The notes beneath the pieces were generated by a model that worked only from the letters and a program-made list of their open reading frames with translations, did not search any database and was not told the DNA's origin. From positions 1 through 52,220 of the forward strand of contig JAGHTO010000035.1 in NCBI GenBank assembly GCA_018065305.1: 52,220 bases of DNA. The letters are read 5' to 3'. The position numbers and the translations under genes are program-made. Below, piece by piece: positions 42,861 through 50,986 of this stretch (positions are counted from its first letter, which is position 1; every line of letters begins with the position of its first letter). Origin of the DNA: Candidatus Cacconaster scatequi (GTDB lineage Bacteria > Bacteroidota > Bacteroidia > Bacteroidales > UBA932).

Positions 42861-45317
42861 ATGACAGTATCGTTCAATTGGCTGAAGGATTATCTGAAAT
42901 TCAACCTTCCTTCAGAGGAAGTTGCCGCAATATTGACCGCCACCGGTCTTGAAGTCGAACACGTAGAGACAGTCGAACAGATTCCCGGCGGACTTGCCGG
43001 TGTGACAGTTGCTCACGTTCTGGAATGTGAACCTCATCCTGACTCCGACCATCTGCATGTGACAAAGCTTGATACGGGAGAGGGCGACCCCCTGCAGGTT
43101 GTATGCGGAGCTCCGAACGTGGCGGCAGGGCAGAAAGTACTGCTTGCCACGATAGGAACGGAACTTCCTGACGGCAACGGAGGGACTTTCAAGATAAAGA
43201 AGTCCAAAATCAGAGGGGTGGAGAGTTTCGGAATGATTTGTGCCGCGGATGAACTCGGAATAGGAGAGGACCACTCCGGCATAATGGTATTGGAACCGGA
43301 TGCCAAGGTAGGCGTTTCTGCCAAGGAATATCTTGATTTGAAGGAAGATACTGTCTTTGAGATAGGTTTGACGCCCAACAGGGTGGATGGCGCGAGCCAC
43401 ATCGGAGTTGTCAGAGATTTGTATGCATATTGCAAAACCAATGGCATACCCTGCGAATATACGCTTCCCGTTTCAAAGGATTTGAAAGAGGGAGGTTCAG
43501 ACATAATACCCTTTGAGGTTCAGGCCACCGACCTGGCGCCCAGGTACATAGGCGTCACAATCAGGGACGTGAAGGTAGGGCCTTCGCCTGATTGGCTGAA
43601 AGAGAGACTTGTTGCAATCGGGCAGCGTCCCATCAACAATGTCGTGGACATCACGAATTTTGTCCTGAACGAGATGGGCCATCCTCTTCACGCTTTCGAT
43701 GCCTCGAAGATAAAGGGCGGAAAAGTGATTGTCAGAAGAAGCGCTGACGATTGCAAGTTCACCACTCTCGATGGTGTGGAGCGCACTCTTTCTTCCGATG
43801 ACCTCGTGATTTGCAATGAAAGTGAGCCTATGTGCATCGCTGGAGTCTTTGGCGGTCAGGACAGCGGCGTCACGGAATCGACCACCGACATATTTCTGGA
43901 GGCGGCCTATTTCAATCCTGTCTCAATCAGGAAAACGTCGAAACGTCACGGTCTGAAGACCGATGCATCATTCAGATACGAAAGGGGTATTGATCCTCTC
44001 GCCACGATGGGGGCAGCAAGAAGGGCTGCATCCCTGATTGAGGAGATTGCCGGCGGCAAGGTTGCAGGTTATCAGGAGTTCTATCCTCAGGAATTCCGGA
44101 AAGCTGAAATAGAGCTGAATTATGATAGAATTACAAGGCTTATCGGCAAGAAGATTGAACAGGGCACGTTGAAATCCATTCTTGCAAGTCTTGAATTTGA
44201 AATATGCGGTGAAACTGACGGAGGCTGCGTTGTGGCAGTTCCCTCGTACAGGGTGGACGTCCTGCGTGAATGTGACGTGGTCGAGGAAATCCTCAGGATA
44301 TATGGCTATAACAACATTGAACTGCCTGAAAGTATGCGGATATCAGTGAACAGCAATGAACATCCGGATCCGGAGACAGTCCGCAAGAGTGTTTCCGATT
44401 TCTTCGCGAACAAGGGATTCATCGAAATCATGAACAATTCCCTGACGAAATCGGATTTTTATGCCAAATTGAAGACATATCCGGAAGAGAATTGCGTCAG
44501 GATAGTGAATCCTCTCAGCAGTGATTTGAACGTGATGCGTCAATCTCTTCTTCCCGGTGCGCTTGAGGTTGTCGCACGCAACATCAACCATCAGAACAAT
44601 GATTTGAAGTTGTTCGAAATAGGCAACTGCTACCGCTATGAACCGAAGGAGGGTGCTGAAAACCCCGTATACGATACAAAAAGTTACAGGGAAGAACAGC
44701 GACTCTGTCTCATCGTCTCAGGCCCGGGAAGCAAATCCTGGAGAAATGCCACCCAATCCGGAGGATATTTCCAACTCAAGGGATATCTGGAACTTCTTTT
44801 GAAGCGTTTCAAGGCGAATCTGTTTGACCTCCAGACGGAAGAGGCTCCTTCCGATCTCTTCTCGGAGGGACTTCAGTACAATCTTCAGGGCAGGAAATTT
44901 GCCGTTGCCGGAACCGTCAATCCTTCTCTGGCAAAATCATTCGACATCAAACAGCCTGTTTTTGCTGCAGAAATCAACTGGCCGGTCCTCTTTGAACTTG
45001 TAAAAAGGGACAGTGTCAGATACAGCGCCCTGCCGAAATTCCCCGAGGTACGCAGAGACCTTGCACTTCTCGTCGATCAGGACGTCAATTATGCTGATTT
45101 GCGGAAATGCGCGTTGAAAACGGGAAAAGGCATTCTAAAGGAAGTTGCCCTGTTTGACGTATACAGAGGCGACAAGATACCCGCAGGAAAGAAGCAGTAT
45201 GCAATGAGCTTTATCCTTCAGGATTTGGAGAAGACACTGACGGACAATGCCGTAGAGGCTGCAATGGACAAGCTTCTCAAGGCGTTCACGCACAATTTCG
45301 GAGCTTCACTCAGATAG
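42861..45317 (+). CDS. pheT: Phenylalanyl-tRNA synthetase beta subunit
   Basis: The 818-aa protein has the full PheT domain series: start MTVSFNWLKDYLKFNLPSEE, an OB tRNA-binding fold (about 39-150, HPDSDHLHVTKLDTG, VVCGAPNVAAGQKV), B3/B4 editing domain (NNVVDITNFVLNEMGHPLHAFD, about 255-276), B5 (about 395-470), a pseudo-catalytic core and the C-terminal FDX-ACB domain (about 725-818). It pairs with PheS, whose gene is not in the window. The end overlaps a facing small gene by 8 bp. Confidence 0.97.
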   Translation: MTVSFNWLKDYLKFNLPSEEVAAILTATGLEVEHVETVEQIPGGLAGVTVAHVLECEPHPDSDHLHVTKLDTGEGDPLQVVCGAPNVAAGQKVLLATIGTELPDGNGGTFKIKKSKIRGVESFGMICAADELGIGEDHSGIMVLEPDAKVGVSAKEYLDLKEDTVFEIGLTPNRVDGASHIGVVRDLYAYCKTNGIPCEYTLPVSKDLKEGGSDIIPFEVQATDLAPRYIGVTIRDVKVGPSPDWLKERLVAIGQRPINNVVDITNFVLNEMGHPLHAFDASKIKGGKVIVRRSADDCKFTTLDGVERTLSSDDLVICNESEPMCIAGVFGGQDSGVTESTTDIFLEAAYFNPVSIRKTSKRHGLKTDASFRYERGIDPLATMGAARRAASLIEEIAGGKVAGYQEFYPQEFRKAEIELNYDRITRLIGKKIEQGTLKSILASLEFEICGETDGGCVVAVPSYRVDVLRECDVVEEILRIYGYNNIELPESMRISVNSNEHPDPETVRKSVSDFFANKGFIEIMNNSLTKSDFYAKLKTYPEENCVRIVNPLSSDLNVMRQSLLPGALEVVARNINHQNNDLKLFEIGNCYRYEPKEGAENPVYDTKSYREEQRLCLIVSGPGSKSWRNATQSGGYFQLKGYLELLLKRFKANLFDLQTEEAPSDLFSEGLQYNLQGRKFAVAGTVNPSLAKSFDIKQPVFAAEINWPVLFELVKRDSVRYSALPKFPEVRRDLALLVDQDVNYADLRKCALKTGKGILKEVALFDVYRGDKIPAGKKQYAMSFILQDLEKTLTDNAVEAAMDKLLKAFTHNFGASLR

Positions 45318-45729
45318 AGAGAGCATCTTCGGAATCTCCGGGATGCTTTGTCGTTTCACCGTTTTCCCGGATAGCCTCTATCCGGTCGACGATGTATTTT
45401 GAGTGTCCTCTCCATGGAAGGCGTCCGAAATATTCCTTGTAGTGGATATCCATAGTCTTTCCGCTCTGCTTCATCAGTTGCTCTGCAAGTTCCTTGTCTT
45501 CAACTGAGAACTCGAATGTGTTCGACTGTATGGTGCCTGAGGATTGCGACCTGATACCTGTCTGAATCAGTTTCCCTTCGTATGTTTTCCAGACTACGCC
45601 CTTGTGGACCACATAGTTGAGTTGTCCGCTGCGAACCCCTTCACCGAAAACGAAATAGTAGCGGAAATAGCCGAATCCGACAAGTCCGACAATGATGATG
45701 GAGAGAATGATTGTGAGCAGTTTTTTCAT
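45310..45729 (-). CDS. Conserved single-pass membrane protein of unknown function
   Basis: The 139-aa protein has one N-terminal helix (about 4-25) and an outward domain with FGEGVRSGQLNYVVHKGVVW, TYEGKLIQTGIRS and a C-terminal part with RGHSKYIVDRIEAI. Similar Bacteroidota proteins are known to me only as hypothetical. No enzyme motif is visible. It overlaps the upstream membrane-protein gene by 4 bp, so the two are probably translated together. Confidence 0.8.
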   Translation of the reverse strand: MKKLLTIILSIIIVGLVGFGYFRYYFVFGEGVRSGQLNYVVHKGVVWKTYEGKLIQTGIRSQSSGTIQSNTFEFSVEDKELAEQLMKQSGKTMDIHYKEYFGRLPWRGHSKYIVDRIEAIRENGETTKHPGDSEDALSI

Positions 45730-46667
45730 AGTATGTCAAGTTTGAAATCGTAAATTCTTTCAGCAAATGCCGTCGTAATCAGCAGAAACAGATAAATGCG
45801 GGAGGCTTTCTCTGTTTTGAGCCCGGAAATGTGTTCCGCAAGAAGCAGTGATGACAAGGGGCAGGCCACCATGGTCACGGCTCTTCCGGCGACCGGATAG
45901 AATACCAGGCATATTCCGATTATCGAAAAGGCAATCACCACTGTTATCAGGTATGTCCATCGCTCTGATATGGCTGGGATATGCATATTGAAGAGAATTC
46001 TCAAGGAAGCGGAAAATATGCCGGTGGCAATGACAAGATATTTCAATATCGTCGGCATTGAAAGATGGACGTAGTGCCGGCTTTCCAGCGTGATGCTCTG
46101 CTCCAATTTTGCCGATACAATCTGAACGCCAGCGTCCAGATTGTCCAGAAGGTACATCACCGCGAAATATATCAGAACGGGTGTCACTGCCGCAAGTATG
46201 AGTGAGACTGCAACTTTCATCTTTTCTCCGGACCTTATTACTCCAATGAGAAGATAGACAGGAGCCATCCACATCAGAGGGGGCCAGAATACGGCGGAGG
46301 CCACAAGTGTCAGGGATGCCATTGCGAATGAGAGCTTTTTGTCCGGGGATTTGGAGAAATCAATCAGCATCAGAAATGACATCGAGCAAAGAATGGCGGC
46401 CAGATGTTGTTGTGAAAAGTTGGGAAAACAGGGGGAACTTGTCGCAAGCACCAGATACAGCAAAGGAGCCAACAACTTGTTTCCGTTATCCGAATACCTT
46501 CTTCGCGTGATATATACAATCGTTGCCGTGACCAGGACAGCGGTGAATCCCAATGCAAGCGGACTTCCGGACATTGATGCAGCCTTGCAGAACGATACGC
46601 TCGATGCAAGAATGGCGACCGCTGCGGCCAATGCGAAAATCCGTAAATAATCTTTCTCAGATGTCAT
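45726..46667 (-). CDS. Multi-pass membrane protein of unknown function
   Basis: This 313-aa protein has about eight to nine hydrophobic helices spread over its whole length and short polar loops, including a WPPLMWMAPVYLL stretch near the middle and a GMCLVFYP-like late helix (GICLVFYPVAGRAV). I do not recognise the family with confidence. It would be an inner-membrane protein. ATG at 46667 is chosen because a -7 element (46671-46678, minus) ends 3 bp before it; a TTG two codons upstream lies within that element. Confidence 0.75.
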   Translation of the reverse strand: MTSEKDYLRIFALAAAVAILASSVSFCKAASMSGSPLALGFTAVLVTATIVYITRRRYSDNGNKLLAPLLYLVLATSSPCFPNFSQQHLAAILCSMSFLMLIDFSKSPDKKLSFAMASLTLVASAVFWPPLMWMAPVYLLIGVIRSGEKMKVAVSLILAAVTPVLIYFAVMYLLDNLDAGVQIVSAKLEQSITLESRHYVHLSMPTILKYLVIATGIFSASLRILFNMHIPAISERWTYLITVVIAFSIIGICLVFYPVAGRAVTMVACPLSSLLLAEHISGLKTEKASRIYLFLLITTAFAERIYDFKLDIL

Positions 46668-46670
46668 ACA

Positions 46671-46678
46671 CAAAAATA
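46671..46678 (-). promoter_or_regulatory. -7 promoter element of the minus-strand membrane-protein gene
   Basis: The minus strand reads TATTTTTG, 3 bp before the ATG at 46667, so transcription should begin at the start codon. Confidence 0.6.
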
Positions 46679-46724
46679 TAAAAATTATCTTTCGTCATTT
46701 CAAAACAGATTCCCAAAAAAATGT

Positions 46725-46732
46725 TAAATTTG
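46725..46732 (+). promoter_or_regulatory. -7 promoter element of the DUF4296 gene
   Basis: TAAATTTG lies 4 bp before the ATG at 46737 (16 bp before the alternative ATG at 46749). Confidence 0.6.
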
Positions 46733-46736
46733 AAAA

Positions 46737-47222
46737 ATGGTTCGACATATGAAGGGATCCGGCAAAAAGAGTATGGTTGTGACAATGGTATTGTCGTTGT
46801 TTTTCCTTGCCGTTTCCTGCGGTAAGTCGGATGCTCCGGTCCCTGCCGAAACGATGGGGCAGTTGATGTATGAGATGTATGTCATCGACGAGTATCTGTA
46901 CAGCAACGGGGAAATAAGGGCGCAGTCCGATTCTGAATATGTCTATCTTCCCATCCTTGAAAAATACGGATTGTCCGTTGATGATTTCAACAATGCCTTG
47001 GAGTATTATTTGAGACACATCGATGAATTCAAGGAAATATCCTCTTCCGTGACCGACCGTCTCAAGGCGGAACTGGCGGCTCTGGATTCTGCGGTCGCTT
47101 CAAAGCCGGCAGAGGCGGATTCATCAAAGGAGACGAAGAAGAGCAAGAGACTGAGCAAGCGCAAACTCGTCAAGGAAAACATCAAACAACTTGAGGAACG
47201 TTTCAATGAAAGCAGCAAGTAG
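46737..47222 (+). CDS. DUF4296 lipoprotein
   Basis: The 161-aa product carries a lipoprotein signal ending FFLAVSC (Cys28), then a DUF4296-type helical domain: PAETMGQLMYEMYVIDEYLY (about 35-54) and YLPILEKYGLSVDDFNNALEYYL (about 69-91). A charged coiled-coil tail rich in K, E and R follows (about 110-161). Function is unknown; the family is confined to Bacteroidota as far as I know. The start may be the ATG at 46749, which gives a more usual signal peptide. Its end overlaps deoC by 17 bp. Confidence 0.82.
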   Translation: MVRHMKGSGKKSMVVTMVLSLFFLAVSCGKSDAPVPAETMGQLMYEMYVIDEYLYSNGEIRAQSDSEYVYLPILEKYGLSVDDFNNALEYYLRHIDEFKEISSSVTDRLKAELAALDSAVASKPAEADSSKETKKSKRLSKRKLVKENIKQLEERFNESSK

Positions 47223-48006
47223 AAGAGACAAGTTGACAGCTATTCTAGGGATGATCGATCTGACATCCCTCACCGTTTCCGACACCCCTTCGGGCATCGC
47301 TGCGATGGTGGGAAAAGTCAATGAGTTCCGAAGCCGTTTCCCGGAATATCCCGTACCGGCCTCCATTTGTGTATATCCGAATTTTGCCGCAACCGTGGCA
47401 TCTCTCCGCGCCGACAAGACATTGCATGTCACTGTAGTCGGCGGAACGTTCCCGGCATCCCAGAGTTTTATCGAAGTGAAGACTCTCGAATGTACTATGG
47501 CGGTCCGCAGTGGTGCGGATGAAGTTGATATAGTTCTTCCTCTGAACAGTTTTCTTGACGGCAGAGCTGAAGAAGCCGGGAAGGAGATAATGGAAATGGG
47601 ACTTGCGGTCAGAGCCGAACGCAAGGACGTGATACTTAAAGTCATACTGGAAACCGGGGTTCTTGCATCAGATTCCCTGATTCGGGATGCCTCTTTCCTT
47701 GCAATGGAATCCGGGGCCGATTTCATAAAGACTTCGACGGGCAAGACACCGGTCAGTGCAACGCCGTGCGCAGCTGAGACAATGTGCGGCTGCATTGCCG
47801 AGTATTTCAGAAAGAGTGGCAGGAAGGTGGGCTTCAAGGCTGCCGGCGGAATTTCAAAAGCGGAGGATGCGCTTGTCTATTACGACATTGTATCAGATAT
47901 TCTTGGAGATGAATGGTTGGATAAAAGACTTTTCCGCTTCGGCGCAAGCCGTCTGGCCAACAACATACTCTCCGAGCTTGAGGGTAGTGAAGTAAAATAT
48001 TATTGA
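47206..48006 (+). CDS. deoC: Deoxyribose-phosphate aldolase
   Basis: The 266-aa enzyme splits 2-deoxyribose 5-phosphate into acetaldehyde and glyceraldehyde 3-phosphate. Seen are IDLTSL at the start, SICVYPNF, GADEVDIVLPLNSFLDG, the Lys strand DVILKVILETG and the Schiff-base Lys in ADFIKTSTGKTPVSAT, then GFKAAGGISKAEDAL. ATG at 47206 is chosen over a TTG at 47191; both overlap the lipoprotein gene. It could use deoxynucleoside products of a phosphorylase such as that at 26932. Confidence 0.95.
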   Translation: MKAASRRDKLTAILGMIDLTSLTVSDTPSGIAAMVGKVNEFRSRFPEYPVPASICVYPNFAATVASLRADKTLHVTVVGGTFPASQSFIEVKTLECTMAVRSGADEVDIVLPLNSFLDGRAEEAGKEIMEMGLAVRAERKDVILKVILETGVLASDSLIRDASFLAMESGADFIKTSTGKTPVSATPCAAETMCGCIAEYFRKSGRKVGFKAAGGISKAEDALVYYDIVSDILGDEWLDKRLFRFGASRLANNILSELEGSEVKYY

Positions 48007-48007
48007 T

Positions 48008-49180
48008 ATGAACACGCTGCTTATAAAAAATGTACTGCTCAGTGGCAGGAAGACAAATATCCTCGTGAAGGGCAATCGGTTTGAGAATCTCGACGCTCCT
48101 TCCGATACTGTCGTCGACAATGTACTGGATGGCGAAGGGACGGCGATTCTTCCTTCCTTCTTCAATACCCACACCCACGCCGCAATGTCACTTCTCAGGG
48201 GATATGCGGATGATATGCCTCTTGACAAATGGCTTACCGAATACATCTGGCCCTTTGAGAACAAGATGACGGCCCTTGATATACGCAATGGGTCGGAACT
48301 GGCTGTCAGAGAGATGATTGCAAGTGGAACAACCTTTTTCTCGGATATGTACTTCGACATTCAGGAGACAATCGACATTGTGCAGAAATACGGTATCAGA
48401 GCCGCAATCGGAATCACTTTTGTCGAATCGCACTCCAAGTCCGAGCAGAAAGACAAACTGGATATGCTGGAGAACTGGGTGGATCCCACTGGCGGAAGAA
48501 TAATGCTCACGGTGGCTCCCCACGCCGTATATACGGTAAGTTCAGAACTGTTTGTCAAGTGTGCGGACGTTGCAAGACAGCATAACCTCAAGATTCACGT
48601 TCATCTGAGTGAAACTGAAAAAGAGGTGACGGACTGCAAGGCGCAGCACGGTTTGACACCGGTACGCTATCTTGATAATCTGGGAGTCCTCGGGCCGAAC
48701 GTGATTGCCGCCCACGTCGTGCATATTGACGAAGAGGAGGCTGAAATTCTCGCGGAAAGGGGAGTGACGGTGGCCCACTGCCCCTGTTCCAATATGAAAT
48801 TGTCCTCCGGACATCTCAACTATGCTCTCCTCGAGAAGGCCGGATGCCGTGTGACGATAGGTACTGACGGTGCCTGTTCCAGCAACAACCTGGATATGAG
48901 AGAAGCTATGAAATTTGCCGCTTTGCTGGCAAAGGACAGGTCCGGCAATCCCCAGCTGATGTCTGCGGAAGACGCATTCAGGATTGCGACAAGAAACGGG
49001 GCTGAAGCATTCGGAATCGATGCAGGAGCTATTGAGAAGGGGAAACTTGCGGATGCCGTTCTCGTAGATATGAACAACATAAAGATGCAGCCTTGTCACA
49101 ATCTTATCTCAAACTGGGTCTATTCCGCTGATTCAAGCGCAATCAGTCACGTCCTCTGCGACGGCAAAATAATACTGTAG
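48008..49180 (+). CDS. Amidohydrolase, SAH/MTA deaminase-like
   Basis: The 390-aa protein is a TIM-barrel metal hydrolase: metal ligands in FNTHTHAAMSLLRGYADDMP (about 54-73), HVHLSETEKE (about 197), AAHVVHIDEEEAE (about 235) and GTDGACSSNNLDMREAMK (about 281-298). The DMPLDKWLTEYIWPFE segment is typical of 5-methylthioadenosine/S-adenosylhomocysteine deaminases and related aminohydrolases. Substrate is inferred. It starts 1 bp after deoC and is followed by the DUF1232 gene after 14 bp. Confidence 0.9.
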   Translation: MNTLLIKNVLLSGRKTNILVKGNRFENLDAPSDTVVDNVLDGEGTAILPSFFNTHTHAAMSLLRGYADDMPLDKWLTEYIWPFENKMTALDIRNGSELAVREMIASGTTFFSDMYFDIQETIDIVQKYGIRAAIGITFVESHSKSEQKDKLDMLENWVDPTGGRIMLTVAPHAVYTVSSELFVKCADVARQHNLKIHVHLSETEKEVTDCKAQHGLTPVRYLDNLGVLGPNVIAAHVVHIDEEEAEILAERGVTVAHCPCSNMKLSSGHLNYALLEKAGCRVTIGTDGACSSNNLDMREAMKFAALLAKDRSGNPQLMSAEDAFRIATRNGAEAFGIDAGAIEKGKLADAVLVDMNNIKMQPCHNLISNWVYSADSSAISHVLCDGKIIL

Positions 49181-49194
49181 TACCTGTTTTGACA

Positions 49195-49536
49195 ATGGAA
49201 TACGATTTCAAGATTCTTTTCGGAAAGATTGCCGCTGCCGCCTCAAAGGTAGGAAGGCCGATAGCGAAGCACCTGCTGTATCTCTATTTCGTCCTGAAGG
49301 GTTCGCAACTGACATCCACCCAGAAGTTGTGGGTATGTGCGGCAATCGCTTATATTATCGTTCCGAACGATTTTCTTCCCCGGAGAATCTTCCGTATTGT
49401 GGGAATAACGGACGACGCACTCGCTTTGATGTATGTCATCAACAAAGTGAGAGACAGTATTACCCCGGAAATCATACAGAAAGTGGATATGATTCTCGAT
49501 CAATGGTACGGCTACAGGATTGATATAATCAAATGA
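49195..49536 (+). CDS. YkvA/DUF1232 family membrane-associated protein
   Basis: The 113-aa protein contains the DUF1232 core: WVCAAIAYIIVPNDFLPRRIFRIVGITDDALALMYV, split here as AYIIVPNDFLP (about 51-61) and VGITDDALALMYVI (about 69-82). The domain has one or two hydrophobic helices and an unknown function. ATG at 49195 is used; a TTG two codons upstream is unlikely. The last bases overlap the RelA/SpoT-domain gene by 4 bp, so the pair is probably coupled. Confidence 0.85.
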   Translation: MEYDFKILFGKIAAAASKVGRPIAKHLLYLYFVLKGSQLTSTQKLWVCAAIAYIIVPNDFLPRRIFRIVGITDDALALMYVINKVRDSITPEIIQKVDMILDQWYGYRIDIIK

Positions 49537-50672
49537 CAGTTATGACCCCTGCGAAATCCATAGACAAACTCACTCCGCAATCACGGATGATACTGGATGA
49601 ATATCAACAGTATCAGGAAGATTATTCCATCCTTAAGAAAGTTGTCACCGACACTTTGGAAAAGTGCTGCAGGGACAATGGAATAGTTGTTACGGCTATT
49701 TCCGCCAGGATAAAGACAGAGAGCAGCCTTGTGGAGAAACTTGAACGGAAGGGTTACAAATATTCCTCCATTTTTGATATAACCGACATAGTAGGTGCGA
49801 GGATAGTGCTGTTCTATACTGATGAAGTGGACAAGATATCCGCATTTGTGGAGAGGATTTTCGATGTTGACTGGGACAATTCCGTTGACAAGCGGAAGCT
49901 GATGAGGAACGATTCTTTCGGCTATATGTCACTCCATTACGTTTGCCGTATTCCGGAGACCCTTTACAAGAATCCCGAGCATCCTTCCGTCAACAGAATA
50001 CGGTTCGAGATTCAGATGCGCACCACGCTTCAGCACGCCTGGGCAAGCATCAATCACGATTTGGGATATAAACCCGGGGTGGGCATACCCTCCAGTTACA
50101 ACAGGGCTCTTTTCCGGATTGCCGGGATGCTGGAGCTTGTCGACGAGGAATTCAGCAGAATCAGACACGAGATAACGAATTACAGGCGAAAAGTCGAGGA
50201 GCTTGTTTCCGACGGGGATTTCGACAAGGTGGAACTCAATATGGACACCTTCAGAAGCTATATCGCCATAAATCCGTTCGCATCACTCAATGACCGGATA
50301 TCCTGTATCAATCAGGCGGAGATAATGCCCGTCAGTCCGCTTTTCTTTCTGGAACCCCTGAAGTGGCTTGGGTTCAAAACGCTCGGGGACGTTGAAAAGA
50401 TGAGGAAGGAGTATAGTGAGGCGGCATATCAACTTGCACTTCATCAACTCAGCGGCACTGACCTCGATATAATCTCTTCCAATCTGAGTCTGCAGAATCT
50501 TTGCCTCTGTTACATAGCGGATCATGAAAATCCTTTGAATTTGATGGCAGAATTCCTCAGATTGATTAACTTTGCATCATCGTCCACAGAGGAGAAAGCT
50601 GAGCATATTTATGAAAACATTCTCTCCTTGCCGTGTATGATCCAGAAAAATAAAACAAACAAGGACCAATAA
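49533..50672 (+). CDS. RelA/SpoT-domain nucleotide (pyrophosphokinase-like) protein
   Basis: The 379-aa protein has a synthetase-type RelA/SpoT domain (about 40-215) and no HD hydrolase domain. Motifs are ISARIKTESSLVEKLERKGY (about 54-73), ITDIVGARIVLF, FGYMSLHYV (about 130-138), and FEIQMRTTLQHAWASINHDL (about 162-181). This last pattern, with LQHAWA and HDxxYK, is that of toxSAS/CapRel-like and other single-domain enzymes more than of long Rel proteins. The C-terminal 160 residues are helical and not recognised. It may make (p)ppGpp or modify RNA with pyrophosphate; this is inference. The true start may be the ATG at 49542. A STAS gene starts 1 bp after the stop. Confidence 0.8.
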   Translation: MTVMTPAKSIDKLTPQSRMILDEYQQYQEDYSILKKVVTDTLEKCCRDNGIVVTAISARIKTESSLVEKLERKGYKYSSIFDITDIVGARIVLFYTDEVDKISAFVERIFDVDWDNSVDKRKLMRNDSFGYMSLHYVCRIPETLYKNPEHPSVNRIRFEIQMRTTLQHAWASINHDLGYKPGVGIPSSYNRALFRIAGMLELVDEEFSRIRHEITNYRRKVEELVSDGDFDKVELNMDTFRSYIAINPFASLNDRISCINQAEIMPVSPLFFLEPLKWLGFKTLGDVEKMRKEYSEAAYQLALHQLSGTDLDIISSNLSLQNLCLCYIADHENPLNLMAEFLRLINFASSSTEEKAEHIYENILSLPCMIQKNKTNKDQ

Positions 50673-50673
50673 T

Positions 50674-50976
50674 ATGAACGTAACTTTGAACAATGACGGT
50701 GGAAAGACACTCGTAGTGCTTGATGGCCGTCTTGACACAACCAATGTCGAACAGTTCCAGAAGGATATCGCTCCCCTGATGGAAGGCGCGAACCCCGATA
50801 TCGAGATAGACTGCACCAATATGACCTATACCAGCAGCCAGGGGCTCAGGATGTTCCTGATGTTGCAGAAGAGCGTCTCTTCACGTGGCGGACACCTCGT
50901 GATGAAGAATATGTCTCCTCAGGTCAGAGAGGTTTTCGATATCACCGGCTTCTCCCATATCATAACAATTCTGTAG
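50674..50976 (+). CDS. STAS-domain protein (anti-sigma-factor-antagonist-like)
   Basis: The 100-aa protein is a single STAS domain: LVVLDGRLDTTNVEQFQKDI (about 11-30), IEIDCTNMTYTSSQGLRMFLMLQK (about 49-72), where the Ser pair before QGL is the usual phosphorylation site, and a closing VREVFDITGFSHIITIL. In other phyla such proteins switch anti-sigma kinases; in Bacteroidota they are also seen with unknown partners. No RsbW-type kinase or PP2C phosphatase gene is in the window. It is one base from the RelA/SpoT-domain gene and 10 bp before the MFS gene. Confidence 0.9.
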   Translation: MNVTLNNDGGKTLVVLDGRLDTTNVEQFQKDIAPLMEGANPDIEIDCTNMTYTSSQGLRMFLMLQKSVSSRGGHLVMKNMSPQVREVFDITGFSHIITIL

Positions 50977-50986
50977 GACTCTTTTG

